From Candidatus Melainabacteria bacterium RIFCSPHIGHO2_02_FULL_34_12 (GTDB lineage: Bacteria > Cyanobacteriota > Vampirovibrionia > 2-02-FULL-35-15), in assembly GCA_001784555.1 (NCBI GenBank), contig MFRM01000017.1, positions 70,282 through 134,281 on the forward strand: DNA of 64,000 nt, in the 5' to 3' direction. The first letter of the stretch is position 1, and each line of letters opens with the position of its first letter. Of the stretch, positions 52,518 to 60,802 are shown piece by piece. The notes under the pieces were generated by a model, which worked only from the letters and a program-made list of their open reading frames with translations, searched no databases and was not told the DNA's origin. The translations under genes and the position numbers were made by a program.

Positions 52518-52608
52518 GTCATTGCGAGGAGGTGCAAAGCACCGACGAAGCAATCCCGAATGGTTAATGCTCGAGATTGCTTCGCTCACTTCGCTCGCTC
52601 GCAATAAC
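52518..52608. repeat. nested palindromic repeat, GTCATTGCGAG type
   Basis: The outer arms GTCATTGCGAG (52518-52528) and CTCGCAATAAC (52598-52608) pair with one mismatch. Inside, GAAGCAATC (52547-52555) pairs with GATTGCTTC (52575-52583), and GGTGC pairs with GCACC. This sequence type is scattered across many bacterial genomes. It starts 5 nt after the alr stop. Confidence 0.8.
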
Positions 52609-52626
52609 ACTTACAGTGTTATTTTT
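52605..52626 (+). terminator. intrinsic terminator of alr
   Basis: The hairpin AACACT/AGTGTT with a TAC loop is followed by ATTTTT. The stem is short but the U-tract is good. It overlaps the 3' end of the convergent kdsC gene. Confidence 0.5.
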
Positions 52627-53114
52627 CCTTGTTCTTCTAAAATTAAATCAATGAGTTCACGAACGCAACCTATGCCACCTTTGGTTTGTGTAATAATTTT
52701 TGATTTTAATTGCGCAGATGGATGCGCATCATTTGGACATACAGGCAAACCAACTATTTCCAGTACAGGTACATCTAAAATATCATCGCCAATATAAGCT
52801 GCTTCGTTGAGTGAAATATTTAATTCTGAAACGATTTCTTTGATTTTTTTTGCCTTATCATAACAGTGCTGATAAATATGCTTAACTCCTAATTCATTAA
52901 ATCTGTTTTTTACAATTTCACATTCCCTGGCACTGATAATTGCAATTTCTATCTTATATGCCTGAGCAAGTTTTATTCCCTGACCGTCACGGACATTAAA
53001 TCTTTTTATATGTTCACCATCTTTTGAATAAAACAAGGAACCATCAGTTAAAACACCGTCTACATCCAGAACTATAAGTCTTATATTTTTAATTATTTGC
53101 CTAAGATCTTCCAT
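52611..53114 (-). CDS. kdsC: 3-deoxy-D-manno-octulosonate 8-phosphate phosphatase
   Basis: This HAD-superfamily enzyme dephosphorylates Kdo-8-phosphate for LPS inner core synthesis. It has the motif LDVDGVLTDGSLFYSKDGEHIKRF, the RDGQGIKLA block, the IISARE segment and GDDILDVPVL. At 167 aa without a cap domain it matches KdsC tetramers; N-acylneuraminate-9-phosphatase-like relatives are less likely. It supports a Gram-negative LPS-bearing envelope. Confidence 0.9.
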   Translation of the reverse strand: MEDLRQIIKNIRLIVLDVDGVLTDGSLFYSKDGEHIKRFNVRDGQGIKLAQAYKIEIAIISARECEIVKNRFNELGVKHIYQHCYDKAKKIKEIVSELNISLNEAAYIGDDILDVPVLEIVGLPVCPNDAHPSAQLKSKIITQTKGGIGCVRELIDLILEEQGKITL

Positions 53115-53149
53115 ATAATCAGTAATAGTTTACAATAATTCATGTATAT

Positions 53150-53239
53150 GGAGGCGTACCGAAGCGGTCATAACGGAACTGACTCGAAATCAGATTGGCG
53201 GGGTAACCTGCCACGTGAGTTCGAATCTCACCGCCTCCG
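53150..53239 (+). tRNA. tRNA-Ser (CGA)
   Basis: At 90 nt it has a long variable arm, as expected for tRNA-Ser: acceptor GGAGGCG/CGCCTCC, anticodon loop CTCGAAA (anticodon CGA), and T-loop TTCGAAT. The discriminator base G fits serine. CCA is not encoded. A hairpin repeat starts about 15 nt downstream. Confidence 0.94.
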
Positions 53240-53253
53240 TTTGCAATAAATCA

Positions 53254-53342
53254 AGTGAAGGTTTGTCTGTAAACGACAAACCGGAACGTCGCTAAGAATC
53301 GCTCGATAAGAGCGAAGCATTTCCTTGAAAATGCAGAGCGAT
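53254..53342. repeat. hairpin array directly 3' of tRNA-Ser
   Basis: Hairpin GGTTTGTC (53260-53267)/GACAAACC (53275-53282), preceded by AAGTGAA and followed by GGAACG. Then outer ATCGCTC/GAGCGAT around inner GCATTT/AAATGC, ending in GAGCGATATATAA. It is the second copy of the array at 45241-45357, with altered but paired stems. Confidence 0.7.
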
Positions 53343-53423
53343 ATATAAAAAACACTATATTTTTAAATTATTTTCATCTATTAATCCGTATTGTAGTTTA
53401 CAAGAGCCTTGATTTAGTTTTAA

Positions 53424-54827
53424 ATGGTTTCCTGTAAGTTAAACATCTTAAGTAAAAAACTTCTAGCTCTAATAAAACCAGACAAAAAAATTACAACTAC
53501 AAAAGAAAAATTACACAACAAATCAAAATCCTCAAATGTTTCAGGATTAGTTTCACTTTATAAAACCACAAGAAAAAGAACTGAAGATATTTGCAAACCT
53601 CTGGAAACAGAAGATTATGTAATTCAAAGCATGGATGACGTAAGTCCGCCTAAATGGCACTTGGGACATACCAGCTGGTACTTTGAAAATTTTATATTAA
53701 AAGAGTTTGTAAATAATTACAGGTTCTTTAACGATAAATATAATTTCATATTTAATTCCTACTATGAAAGCTTTGGAAACAGAATATATCGCCCAAAAAG
53801 AGGAACTTTATCAAGACCCTTAGTAAGAGAAGTTTATTCATTCAGAGAATATGTTGACAATAATCTTTATAAATTAATTGAATCAGCTGATGAAAGAATA
53901 TTTGAAAAGATAAAACCACTTCTTGAGCTTGGGATTCATCATGAAATGCAACACCAGGAACTGCTTTTATGTGACATAAAACATATTTTTGCATCAAATC
54001 CATTAAGACCAGAATACTTTAAATTAAATACTCCTAGAAATAATTCAGAAGTAAATATAAAAGAAAAATATATTGATTTTGCAGGCAGCTTATACGAAAT
54101 TGGATTTGATGATACTGGATTTTCTTTTGATAATGAGCTGCCTGCTCATAAAGTTTTTCTAAACGATTTTAAAGTTCAAAACAGGCTCACCAGAAATGAT
54201 GAATATCTTGATTTTATAAATGACGGTGGTTACAGGAAACCGCTTTTTTGGTTATCGGACGGATGGGACACGGTACAAAAAGAAAACTGGCAATCTCCGC
54301 TTTACTGGGAAAAACATGATAATGAATGGTTCACCATGACATTAGGCGGTTTAAAAAAATTAAATTTAAATGAGCCTGTATGTCATATAAGTTACTATGA
54401 AGCAGATGCATATGCCAGATGGAAAAATAAAAGACTTCTTACTGAATCCGAATGGGAAATAACAGTTAAAGAAATTAAAGTAGATCTTCTAGATTTTCAA
54501 AAACATAATTTACTTGAAAATAATTTATTTCATCCGTCTGCACCATCCGCAAATCAAGAAGAGCAAGAAGATAAAAAGCAAAATATTTTTCAGATATTTG
54601 GAGATGTATGGGAATGGACGATGAGCCCTTATATATCTTATCCAGGATATAAAGCACCAAAAGGTGTTTTTAGTGAGTATAATTCTAAGTTTATGGCAAA
54701 TCAAATGGTTCTAAGAGGCGGTTCTTGTTTTACACCACAAGTCCACATAAGATCTACATATAGAAATTTTTTCCAGTGTGACAAGAGATGGCAATGTACA
54801 GGATTAAGACTTGCCTCAGACAAATAA
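53424..54827 (+). CDS. egtB: ergothioneine biosynthesis protein EgtB (sulfoxide synthase)
   Basis: This non-heme iron enzyme joins a thiol donor to trimethylhistidine using oxygen. The N-terminal DinB-like domain carries the likely iron histidines: H82 in HLGHTSWYFENF, and H173 and H177 in IHHEMQHQEL. The C-terminal FGE-sulfatase domain shows VCHISYYEADAYARWKNKRLLTE, WEWTMSPY and RGGSCFT..HIRSTYRNFF. The first 40 residues look like a non-conserved extension, so the real start may be later. It is followed after 3 nt by egtD. Confidence 0.93.
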   Translation: MVSCKLNILSKKLLALIKPDKKITTTKEKLHNKSKSSNVSGLVSLYKTTRKRTEDICKPLETEDYVIQSMDDVSPPKWHLGHTSWYFENFILKEFVNNYRFFNDKYNFIFNSYYESFGNRIYRPKRGTLSRPLVREVYSFREYVDNNLYKLIESADERIFEKIKPLLELGIHHEMQHQELLLCDIKHIFASNPLRPEYFKLNTPRNNSEVNIKEKYIDFAGSLYEIGFDDTGFSFDNELPAHKVFLNDFKVQNRLTRNDEYLDFINDGGYRKPLFWLSDGWDTVQKENWQSPLYWEKHDNEWFTMTLGGLKKLNLNEPVCHISYYEADAYARWKNKRLLTESEWEITVKEIKVDLLDFQKHNLLENNLFHPSAPSANQEEQEDKKQNIFQIFGDVWEWTMSPYISYPGYKAPKGVFSEYNSKFMANQMVLRGGSCFTPQVHIRSTYRNFFQCDKRWQCTGLRLASDK

Positions 54828-54830
54828 AAC

Positions 54831-55823
54831 ATGACAGCCACATATCAAATACTAAACGATGAAAACAAAATTGTTTCTTTCCAGCCGAAAGATACCTTTT
54901 TAAATGACATTTATGAAGGCTTGTCAAAACTGCCTAAGAGCATACCCTCACAATATTTTTACGACAAAAAAGGAAGTGATATTTTTACAAAAATAACCAA
55001 GCTTGAAGAATACTACTTACCTAAAGCTAGTTTAGAAATTTTAGATACACATAAAGATGAGATAGCAAAGTTAATGAAGGATGAGCCCTTTAGGTTAATT
55101 GAGCTTGGGGCAGGTGACGGTAAAAGAACTAAAATACTTCTTGAATGCTTTTTTCAAAAGAAATCAAATTTCACCTATGTCCCTATTGATATATCTGAAG
55201 CAGCAATGTCTGGCTTAATTAAGCTAGTAGAAAATAATTTCCCTCTTCTTAATACAAAAGGACTGGTTACTGAATATTTTGAAGGAATAAGATGGCTTGA
55301 AAAAGAAAACTATAGGAAGAATTTTGTTTTATTCATGGGATCAAATATTGGAAATTTTAATAAGGCTGAAGAAATTAAATTTTTAACCAGCCTGAAAGAA
55401 TCACTCAATAAAGATGATTTTGTTTTAATCGGGTTTGATTTAAAAAAAGACATAGCCCTTATTAATAATGCTTATAATGATTCTAAAGGTATAACTAAAG
55501 AGTTTAATTTAAATCTTTTAAGAAGAATAAATGATGAACTTGGAGGAGATTTTAATTTAAATGATTTTGATTTCTATGCAAGCTATAATCCACTAATTGG
55601 TTCAGTAGAAAGTTATTTAATAAGCTTAAAAGACCAAAATATTTATATTAAAGAATTAGATAAAACATTTAATTTTAAAAAATGGGAACCCATATTTACA
55701 GAGCATTCATTTAAATACAGTGAAGAAGACATTAAGCTCTTGGCATATAAAACAGGATATAAAATAGAAAAGCAATTTTACGACTCAAAGCACTTTTTTA
55801 CTCAATCGATTTGGAAAGTATAA
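54831..55823 (+). CDS. egtD: L-histidine N-alpha-methyltransferase EgtD
   Basis: It trimethylates histidine with S-adenosylmethionine, the first step of ergothioneine synthesis. Family features are SIPSQYFYDKKGSDIFTKIT..EEYYLPKAS at the N-terminus, the SAM motif LIELGAGDGKRTKILL, YVPIDISEAAM, FMGSNIGNF and, near the end, EHSFKYSEEDI. The 330 aa length is standard. It is cotranscribed with egtB; the accessory genes egtA, egtC and egtE are not here. Confidence 0.94.
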   Translation: MTATYQILNDENKIVSFQPKDTFLNDIYEGLSKLPKSIPSQYFYDKKGSDIFTKITKLEEYYLPKASLEILDTHKDEIAKLMKDEPFRLIELGAGDGKRTKILLECFFQKKSNFTYVPIDISEAAMSGLIKLVENNFPLLNTKGLVTEYFEGIRWLEKENYRKNFVLFMGSNIGNFNKAEEIKFLTSLKESLNKDDFVLIGFDLKKDIALINNAYNDSKGITKEFNLNLLRRINDELGGDFNLNDFDFYASYNPLIGSVESYLISLKDQNIYIKELDKTFNFKKWEPIFTEHSFKYSEEDIKLLAYKTGYKIEKQFYDSKHFFTQSIWKV

Positions 55824-55827
55824 TAAC

Positions 55828-55995
55828 CTAGTAGAATGTCAAATAAATTAATCAACATTCCTTCACTGCAGGTCCTGTCGCCTGCAGGTACCCTTCAGAG
55901 CTTCGTCACAGAGTTCCTCGCTCTGAACCCTTCCCTTCCGGCGCCACCCACAGTGAAGGAAACTAAGTTGAGAAACTTAATTGACAAAGCACTAG
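55828..55995. repeat. 168-bp nested-hairpin element, copy A
   Basis: Outer arms CTAGT(n5)GTCAA against TTGAC(n5)ACTAG; middle arms TTCCTTCACTG (55858-55868) and CAGTGAAGGAA (55951-55961); inner hairpin TTCAGAGC (55894-55901)/GCTCTGAA (55920-55927). It is more GC-rich than its surroundings and has no coding potential I trust. A diverged copy lies at 59246-59414. The rest of the egtD-TMEM14 gap (to 56146) is plain AT-rich sequence. Confidence 0.85.
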
Positions 55996-56146
55996 CTTTT
56001 GGCATTTGGCTTCTGGCTTAAAAAAATCCTAAAAAGCTAATTGCTAATCGCTAAATATAACCATATCTAAACATTTATTGAATTATCAGCATCCAATGTA
56101 TAGAATAACTAATAGAAAACATTACGAGCTTAAATAAGGAAAAAAC

Positions 56147-56473
56147 ATGACTCAAATAAGTAAAATAACTAGTTATATTTATGGATTCTTACTGATTTTT
56201 GGTGGAATTATGGGATATGTAAAAGCCCACAGTAAAATGTCGTTAATTACTGGCTTAGTTAGCGGAATCCTGATTTTTCTTGCCTGTAATCTTGGAGCAA
56301 AAAAACCAAAAGAAGGCTATCTTTCAATTGCAGCAATTAGTTTAGTTCTATCTTTATTTTTTCTTATGCGATATTCATCAACTCATACATTTATGCCTTC
56401 AGGGCTAATGTTAATATTAAGTACAACTACATTTGTAGTGGTTGGTCTAAGCTGGTTTAAAGGTAAAAAATAA
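56147..56473 (+). CDS. TMEM14-family membrane protein
   Basis: The 108-aa protein has four hydrophobic helices and matches the TMEM14/FAX family: YGFLLIFGGIMGYVKAHSKMSLITGLVSG, AISLVLSLFFLMRY and FMPSGLMLILST. Plant FAX1 members export fatty acids from plastids, and bacterial homologues are common in Cyanobacteria; the role here is not proven. AAGGAAAA lies upstream of the ATG. It is 12 nt from the PAP2 gene, so both may act on lipids. Confidence 0.82.
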   Translation: MTQISKITSYIYGFLLIFGGIMGYVKAHSKMSLITGLVSGILIFLACNLGAKKPKEGYLSIAAISLVLSLFFLMRYSSTHTFMPSGLMLILSTTTFVVVGLSWFKGKK

Positions 56474-56485
56474 TTTTCTTATTCA

Positions 56486-57226
56486 ATGATTCATCTTTCA
56501 CATATCCCCTTGGATAATTCTATAGTTCTTTTTTTTAATCATTACTGCGGTAAAAGCAGATTGCTCGATACTCTTGGACTGGTTTTTCTCTCAGTAGATG
56601 CTCTTCGAACTGCCATTCTGGTTGCTTTTGTTATGGGGATGTGGGAATACGGCAGGGTAAAAAAAGATATTTCTGCTAATAAAAAAGTAATTGCTATTTT
56701 ATTTAGTATTGGGCTTACTCTTGGAATTATTGAAATTTTAAATGCTCTAATTGACAGCCCAAGACCTATTGTAACCATGGAAAGTCTTATAAACTCTCCA
56801 TTAACTTCATCTGACACAAATGAATTATGGAGAAGCGGCTGGGTAAGAAATCCAAAACATGGTTCATTTCCCAGTGACACAGTTGCACTTCTAGCAACAT
56901 TAGCTTTTGGACTTTTTTCATGGAACAAATCAGTAGGAGTTATTGCTTTTTTATTTGTACTTTTTGCAGGCGTATTACCCAGACTGTATTTTGGGCTTCA
57001 TTATCCATCTGATATGTTTTTAGGCATATTGATTGCAGGGGTTTCTACATTATTAATAGATAAAATTAAATTCTTTGACGGGATAAATAAAAAGATATTA
57101 CGTGTGATTGAAAAATATCCTTATATCTACGGAGTACTTGGGTTTTATCTCTTTTATATAATTGCTGATAAATTTATTCTCTTAAGAAAATTACCTGTCT
57201 GGGTAAAAGCTATGATGGGTAATTAA
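56486..57226 (+). CDS. PAP2-family phosphatase
   Basis: This multi-pass membrane protein (246 aa, about six helices) has the three phosphatase motifs: DSPRPIV (motif 1), GSFPSDTVALLATL (motif 2, Ser and following residues) and PRLYFGLHYPSDMFLG (motif 3, catalytic His). The likely substrates are lipid phosphates such as undecaprenyl diphosphate or phosphatidic acid, on the outer face of the inner membrane. It is cotranscribed with the TMEM14 gene. Confidence 0.88.
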   Translation: MIHLSHIPLDNSIVLFFNHYCGKSRLLDTLGLVFLSVDALRTAILVAFVMGMWEYGRVKKDISANKKVIAILFSIGLTLGIIEILNALIDSPRPIVTMESLINSPLTSSDTNELWRSGWVRNPKHGSFPSDTVALLATLAFGLFSWNKSVGVIAFLFVLFAGVLPRLYFGLHYPSDMFLGILIAGVSTLLIDKIKFFDGINKKILRVIEKYPYIYGVLGFYLFYIIADKFILLRKLPVWVKAMMGN

Positions 57227-57257
57227 GAACATATAGTATTCTTCAAATGTATCGTAA

Positions 57258-57360
57258 CTTAATTTCAATTGGCTCACAGACCTAAATTTTTTGCTTGCCT
57301 TCCAATCCAAGTGTCCGGCTGCGCAAAAAATTGGTCTGCTCGCCTTTAATTAAAATTAAG
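57258..57360. repeat. long inverted repeat between convergent genes
   Basis: The arms nest: CTTAATTT (57258-57265)/AAATTAAG (57353-57360), CAGACC (57277-57282)/GGTCTG (57333-57338), and AATTTTTTGC (57285-57294)/GCAAAAAATT (57323-57332). It sits between the ends of the PAP2 and ArnT-like genes and could stop transcription from both sides. Confidence 0.75.
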
Positions 57361-57389
57361 CCATTTCATTATTTCGTAGGTTTACTATA

Positions 57390-59003
57390 TTAGTGCTGTT
57401 CAGCAACAAAGTATTTTTTACCCTTTCCTAATATTTGAAAATTTTGACGTATAAAGGAGTATTTAGAAATATCAGAGCTATGTCCTATAAGAAATATTTT
57501 TTTATGTTTGTGTAAATCAGCTTTCATGGCTTTAGCCTGTTTTCTTTTATCATCAAAATTAACTTTTGTTCTGCTGTAATAAACCAGGGACGGACGATAC
57601 ATGCCAAAAGAAATAATTTCTTCTACACCTTTAGATTTAGCAAGCTCGGCAAATCTCCGTAACTCCATATGGGAATATTTATAGTACTGAACAAGATACA
57701 AATTTAGCCCGAATACAAATGGAAGAATGATACTTATGGCTACCCCTGAAATAAGGCTTTGAATTTTTTTAGCCGAAAACAGACTTATTAGATAGAAAAG
57801 AAGCAAAAGCCCAAACAGAATAACCATCTTTAGAATTAAGATTTCTTTTATTTGCAAAGCTATTTTCCATTTTGAAATAAGATAAATTCCACAAACAACA
57901 GATGGAATTATTATTGCCAGTAAAACAGTGAATATAACTTTTATTAGTTTTCTATTTTTTCTATAGGCAATTCTTATCCAGTTAGCAGTAATTAAAGATA
58001 TTGCTGGAAACAAAAGAATAATATATGTAGGTAATTTCGTAGTGCTAACTGAAAAGAAGATAAAAACCGTAAGAAACCATACCATTAGAAATGAAATGAA
58101 TTTGTTTTTAATTTTTTTAAAGAATCTGCTTACATAAAATCTTAACGAGCAAAGAAAAAATATAGTCCAGGGCATAAAGCCGCTGAGTAATACAGGAACA
58201 TAAAACCAAAATGGTCCAGGATGCTCACCTACTACTGAGGTAAATCGCTTAAGATTATGCTCAAAGAAAAATTCTTTTGTAAATTGACCGCCTGTTGCAT
58301 TATGAACAGCCAAATACCAGGGCAATGAAACCAAAATTCCAAATAAGCAGATTACAAAATAAATTTTTACATGCCTTAGATCAAAGCTTTTTCTTAATGC
58401 CAGAAATAAAGTTAGTATTACAAGAGGCAGAATAAGTCCCACAGGACCTTTTATTAAAACTGATAGTCCAGAAAATACACCGGCTAAAATTGTCCATAAA
58501 ATCTTAATTTTAAAATCTTTAATGTAGTATCCTAAAAAAAGCGAGTACAGCGATGCTGAAAAAAAGAAACAAAGAGCCATATCCGTAGCAGCCCTTCTTC
58601 CTAATAAAATAAATTCAATTGAAGACGCAAGTATAATTCCTGAAATAAAAGCAGTCTTTTTTCCAAATACAACTCTTGCCACATAGCAGGTAAATAACAC
58701 ACAAAGAACTGCACATATACCTGAAGGCAATCTGCTTGTGAAAGCATTAATACCAAAAATTTTATACGCTATTATTATTAACCAATAAAAAAGAGCAGGT
58801 TTATCAAATCTGTCCTGAAAATTAAATTTCGGTATTATCCAATTATTATTCTCTAACATTTCAAGAGCACAACCCGCATATCTGGGTTCATCTTTATCTA
58901 AAAGACCATAATCCCCTATGCCGGTAAAAAAGATAATAAAAGAGAAAAGGACTAAAAATGATATTTGGAAATGAAAATTAAAAGATTTAATAAAATTACT
59001 CAT
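57390..59003 (-). CDS. ArnT/PMT-like glycosyltransferase (family 39)
   Basis: This integral-membrane protein of 537 aa has about 11-12 helices. The N-terminal periplasmic-loop signature GLLDKDEPRYAGCALEML, FQDRFDKPALFYWLI and ILLGRRAATDMAL matches the PMT_2/ArnT group, which transfers sugars from polyprenyl-phosphate carriers to lipid A or other envelope targets. The conserved Asp-Glu (DEPRY) is the catalytic site. The acceptor is unknown. Together with KdsC and the Lpt-like proteins it points to an LPS-bearing outer membrane. Confidence 0.88.
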   Translation of the reverse strand: MSNFIKSFNFHFQISFLVLFSFIIFFTGIGDYGLLDKDEPRYAGCALEMLENNNWIIPKFNFQDRFDKPALFYWLIIIAYKIFGINAFTSRLPSGICAVLCVLFTCYVARVVFGKKTAFISGIILASSIEFILLGRRAATDMALCFFFSASLYSLFLGYYIKDFKIKILWTILAGVFSGLSVLIKGPVGLILPLVILTLFLALRKSFDLRHVKIYFVICLFGILVSLPWYLAVHNATGGQFTKEFFFEHNLKRFTSVVGEHPGPFWFYVPVLLSGFMPWTIFFLCSLRFYVSRFFKKIKNKFISFLMVWFLTVFIFFSVSTTKLPTYIILLFPAISLITANWIRIAYRKNRKLIKVIFTVLLAIIIPSVVCGIYLISKWKIALQIKEILILKMVILFGLLLLFYLISLFSAKKIQSLISGVAISIILPFVFGLNLYLVQYYKYSHMELRRFAELAKSKGVEEIISFGMYRPSLVYYSRTKVNFDDKRKQAKAMKADLHKHKKIFLIGHSSDISKYSFIRQNFQILGKGKKYFVAEQH

Positions 59004-59054
59004 CCAGCTTTAATTTAATAATAATCAAAAAACATTGATTTCGTAAAGTTTAAT

Positions 59055-59205
59055 AAACCGACTTCCTTAAAATCGGCTATCCCTGCTGCAAGCAACAGGG
59101 TATTACGCCGATTTTTGACTTCGTCACCAGTCGTCAGGATTTGGAAGTCGGTTTGATTTTGCTCGCTAAATCCCTCGTGGCAAGCCACGGGGTATTACGC
59201 TTCGC
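59055..59205. repeat. nested hairpin modules with CAAG loops
   Basis: Module 1: AAACCGACTTCC (59055-59066)/GGAAGTCGGTTT (59143-59154) encloses AAAATCGGC/GCCGATTTT, which encloses a CCCTG...CAGGG stem with CAAG loop. Module 2: a CCC-CGTGGC/GCCACG-GGG stem (59172-59192) with CAAG loop. Both inner stems are followed by TATTACGC although their stems differ. Confidence 0.8.
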
Positions 59206-59245
59206 TCAAATAACCAGAAAAATCATAACTGTACAAGTTATTTGG

Positions 59246-59414
59246 CTAGTACATTGTCAACAAAGTTTCCATGCCTTGTGCCATTCACTGCGGGTCCTGC
59301 CGCCTGCAGGTTCCCCTCCATCCTGCGGTGCAGTAGCTCCTCGGATGGACACCTCCCTTGAGGCGTCACCCCCAGTGAATGGGACACTTAATTATTTAGT
59401 TGACGGTGTACTAG
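59246..59414. repeat. 169-bp nested-hairpin element, copy B
   Basis: Outer arms CTAGTACA..GTCAAC (59246-59261) and GTTGAC..TGTACTAG (59399-59414); middle arms CCATTCACTG (59281-59290) and CAGTGAATGG (59373-59382); inner hairpin TCCATCC (59317-59323)/GGATGGA (59343-59349) with loop TGCGGTGCAGTAGCTCCTC. The loop matches those at 25636 and 29673; the frame matches copy A at 55828. Confidence 0.87.
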
Positions 59415-59470
59415 TGCTGGATTAAACTAAAACTTAGATAAAAACTAGAATTCATTGGGGGAATAAAGAT

Positions 59471-60802
59471 ATGAAATTTAAGTTGAATGTTTTTATAAGT
59501 TTATTTGTTGGATTAATAATTTTAAGCAGCTTACCCTGTAAATCTCAAACTCTTGAGTTAAACACCACCCAAACATTTACTGTTTTCAGTCCGGCATTTT
59601 TCCCTTTTACTCCTACTGCAAATAATGAAGTACAAACCTCTTTTGATTCAAATCCAAATTTAACTGTTATGTTTTCAAACTTTCTAGGAAGCCCTTGTGC
59701 TATTGCACCTGCTGCCGACTTTAGTGAAATTGGTCCTCAAATAAATATAACTGGAAACGGGACATTTGTTCTTGATTTCAGTGGTGCAATGGAAAATGCA
59801 AACACATTTGGATTATCTTTTGTACCTCAAGGTGGTACTTGTTTATTTGATATTTTTATTACCCCGCCAGCAAGTTCCTCGACCTCAAGCTCAGGAAATA
59901 TAATTTCCGGACCACAAGACACATTCCCGCCAAACGCTTTTACAGTAGCAGGCACCTTCTTAGATGCAAGCTTAGTCAGTCAGCTTTCAAATGAACCTGA
60001 CAATCCTCAATGTCAAAACAGCATAAGCGGAATAAACTCTACAATACTTTCTGACAGTAATTTCTTTAATTTAGTTTTAGATGCTATTTTTGAAGGCGGC
60101 ACAGAAGTTAATCTTCAAAGATCAAGCGGGAAATCTTCGAACTTAAAAGATTTAGCAGTTAAACCAAGTATAGGACAATCATCCGTTTTTACTCAGATAT
60201 TTAGCGATAAGCAGGACAAAGAAAAAGCAGTTTACAATATAAAATTAACAAACATGACTGATGAAACACAAATATACGTCACAGGTATATTCCCTTCCAT
60301 TTCAGAAGAAAGTACTTTAATGATTGGAGGAAACAGAATCGTTAATCCAGAACCAAAAATAGAAGTAACTCTTAAAGAGCAGGATTTAGCAGCACTTGCA
60401 GCAGTTCAACATTCAATAGTTTCAGCAACCATGCCTTGGCAACTTTCTAATAATGGCGGTTATTTTATTACTAAGGGTGGGGGCTGTGTTGGTCCGTTTT
60501 GTACTATTGTTGAATCAGGAATGGTTATTATAATTCCAGGCGGAGCATGTACGCCAGAAAAATTAAACAGAAGAAAAGCAGGCTACCCGACAGTAAATCC
60601 CAGCAAGCTGTTTGATCCATTTCCTGTAGCATCTAAAACCATACAAATCCCCAGTCAAAACATAGTAGATCCAACTCATCCTCTTATATCAAAAGTTGTA
60701 AGAGAAAATGCATATCTTATTTTCCAGCCACTACCACCAAAAGCAAAAATCACTCAACAGCTAAAAATCAATGTAACCACAAATGACAATGATAATGATT
60801 AA
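59471..60802 (+). CDS. secreted hypothetical protein (443 aa)
   Basis: I do not recognise this protein. The signal peptide (VFISLFVGLIILSSLPC) could end in a lipobox-like or ordinary site (SLPCKS). The mature part is beta-rich and rich in Ser, Thr, Asn and Phe, with several cysteines (SPCAIAP, GGTCLFD, NPQCQN, GGGCVGPFC). It looks like an extracellular or surface beta-sandwich protein. A GGGGGAA ribosome-binding site lies 9 nt upstream. Its end overlaps putA by 4 nt in antisense. Confidence 0.65.
   Translation: MKFKLNVFISLFVGLIILSSLPCKSQTLELNTTQTFTVFSPAFFPFTPTANNEVQTSFDSNPNLTVMFSNFLGSPCAIAPAADFSEIGPQINITGNGTFVLDFSGAMENANTFGLSFVPQGGTCLFDIFITPPASSSTSSSGNIISGPQDTFPPNAFTVAGTFLDASLVSQLSNEPDNPQCQNSISGINSTILSDSNFFNLVLDAIFEGGTEVNLQRSSGKSSNLKDLAVKPSIGQSSVFTQIFSDKQDKEKAVYNIKLTNMTDETQIYVTGIFPSISEESTLMIGGNRIVNPEPKIEVTLKEQDLAALAAVQHSIVSATMPWQLSNNGGYFITKGGGCVGPFCTIVESGMVIIIPGGACTPEKLNRRKAGYPTVNPSKLFDPFPVASKTIQIPSQNIVDPTHPLISKVVRENAYLIFQPLPPKAKITQQLKINVTTNDNDND

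Larger units (their letters stand above)
59004..59470. other. 467-nt gap filled by repeat modules
   Basis: No gene is seen. Most of the gap is taken by the hairpin modules at 59055-59205 and the 169-bp element at 59246-59414, plus GGGGGA 9 nt before the 59471 start. Confidence 0.65.

Noticed and set aside
55836..56021. Open frame of 61 codons over element copy A
   Set aside because: It covers a palindromic repeat, has no ribosome-binding site, and copy B does not keep the same frame; repeat-derived and not a gene.
59246..59414. Insertion sequence
   Set aside because: There is no transposase and the length is only 169 bp. At most it is a non-autonomous element; I list it as a repeat.
59141..59425. 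Open frame of 94 codons over element copy B
   Set aside because: It lies on hairpin repeats, has no start signals, and the protein resembles nothing; chance frame.
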